Shown here: in pieces, positions 5,312 to 5,989 of the stretch
Numbering within the stretch: the first letter of the stretch is position 1
Layout of the letters: each line of letters starts with the position of its first letter
Source of the DNA: Deltaproteobacteria bacterium
GTDB taxonomy: Bacteria > Desulfobacterota > B13-G15
Reading direction: 5' to 3'
Assembly: GCA_003646585.1 (NCBI GenBank)
Contig: QMLA01000070.1
Span: forward strand, 1 to 5,989
Length of the DNA: 5,989 nt
Notes under the pieces: model-generated
The model's database searches: none
Told to the model about the DNA's origin: nothing
Seen by the model: only the letters and a program-made list of their open reading frames with translations
Translations under genes and position numbers: made by a program

Positions 5312-5989
5312 ATGCTTTTTGTCCGGGAAGGCAGGAGAGAGGATCCCACCGATGTTGCCCTGTTTGTCAGGACCTCGGAGGAGGTCCTGGAGGGGTGGGA
5401 CAGGCAGAAGATTGTCGATGCCCTGTTGAGGGAGACCTATATAGACCTGGATACGGCCCAGCAGATAAGTCGTGAGGTGGAGGAGGCCATACGCAGATCG
5501 GGCATAACGGTGGTTACTGCCCCTCTTATCCGTGAGCTGGTCAATGCGAGGCTGGTGGAGCGGGGGTTGGAGAAGGCACGCAGGCAGCACACGCGTTTGG
5601 GGATGCCGCTTTATGATGTGGAGCAGTTGATCGTGCATCCCAACAAGGAGAACGCCAATGTCCCCCATGGTCCAGAGGCCACCAATCTCACCCTGGCCGA
5701 GTCCATCAAGAAGGAGTATGCGCTTCTTGCGGTTTTCAGTCAGGAGGTGGCCGATGCCCATCTGAGGGGTGACATCCACATCCACGATCTTGGGTTCATC
5801 GACAGGCCCTACTGTTCCGGGCAGTCCCTTGAGTACATCAAGAAATTCGGTCTGAATCTGCCCAATGCCATCTCCATTGCCAAGCCCGCGAAGCATTCCG
5901 AGGTGCTTTTGGCCCATATGGTGAAGTTCGCAGCGGCCTTGCAGAGCCATTTTGCCGGTGCCATAGGCTGGGATGCGGTCAATATCTTC
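5312..5989 (+). CDS. nrdD: Anaerobic (class III) ribonucleoside-triphosphate reductase, N-terminal part
   Basis: The frame is open for 226 codons and runs off the right edge. NrdD reduces ribonucleotides to deoxyribonucleotides for DNA synthesis without oxygen, using a glycyl radical installed by the radical-SAM activase NrdG. Residues about 17-90 form an ATP-cone regulatory domain: VRTSEEVLEGWDRQKIVDAL, then TAPLIRELVNARL (69-81). The catalytic domain then begins: NKENANVPHGPEATNLTLAE (111-130), SIKKEYALL, GDIHIHDLGFIDRPYCSGQS (153-172), AKPAKHSEVLLAHMVKF (190-206) and HFAGAIGWDAVN (213-224). C168 in RPYCSG is probably one of the active-site cysteines. The style resembles the NrdD of thermophiles such as Thermotoga, but that is a similarity from memory. 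The later radical-site cysteine and C-terminal glycyl-radical loop lie outside. GGAGG at 5300-5304, seven bases before ATG, fixes the start. The two NrdR-box-like sites upstream fit the function. Confidence 0.95.
   Translation, partial: MLFVREGRREDPTDVALFVRTSEEVLEGWDRQKIVDALLRETYIDLDTAQQISREVEEAIRRSGITVVTAPLIRELVNARLVERGLEKARRQHTRLGMPLYDVEQLIVHPNKENANVPHGPEATNLTLAESIKKEYALLAVFSQEVADAHLRGDIHIHDLGFIDRPYCSGQSLEYIKKFGLNLPNAISIAKPAKHSEVLLAHMVKFAAALQSHFAGAIGWDAVNIF

Noticed and set aside
3853..5349. Long open frame on the minus strand (498 codons) opposite dctQ and dctM
   Set aside because: It is antisense to two clear TRAP genes and its product is rich in H, G, D and E with no recognisable domain. 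Such frames arise from the codon bias of the GC-rich sense strand.

Overview
The window looks like an ordinary chromosomal stretch of an anaerobic, fairly GC-rich bacterium. A class III (oxygen-sensitive) ribonucleotide reductase gene starts at the right end, next to a TRAP solute transporter and a molybdenum hydroxylase. Frequent AGG arginine codons, ATA isoleucine codons and strong AGGAGG ribosome sites would fit a thermophilic or sulfate-reducer-like (Desulfobacterota) or Synergistota-type anaerobe. That lineage call is an inference from style only.

Layout: (1) 2015 down to 1, minus strand: the first 671 codons of a molybdopterin-binding large subunit of the xanthine dehydrogenase/aldehyde oxidase family, cut by the left edge. 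(2) 2016-2337: a 322-bp divergent control region. It has two outward-facing promoters that share the same words in mirror image (GCTTGACA, TTGTGTAC, GTACTGTAT), a perfect 19-bp palindrome at the rightward start point, related half-sites over the leftward -10 region and between the promoters, and a possible second rightward promoter. (3) 2338-5220, plus strand: a complete TRAP transporter operon, dctP (binding protein), dctQ (small membrane subunit) and dctM (large permease; its likely start is a GTG at 3913). (4) 5221-5311: the nrdD control region, with a sigma70-like promoter and two NrdR-box-like sequences 31 bp apart. (5) 5312-5989: the first 226 codons of nrdD, cut by the right edge.

How the genes may work together: the transporter should import an organic acid using an ion gradient. 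The divergent hydroxylase, apparently under the same regulator, may oxidise that compound or a derivative of it once inside. Neither the substrate nor the regulator can be read from this window. nrdD is a separate housekeeping unit with its own dNTP-linked control.

I found no RNA genes, mobile elements, CRISPR arrays or clear intrinsic terminators. All gene families here are known. The parts worth a second look are the mirrored promoter/operator region, the NrdR box pair, and the unusual active-site residues of the hydroxylase.
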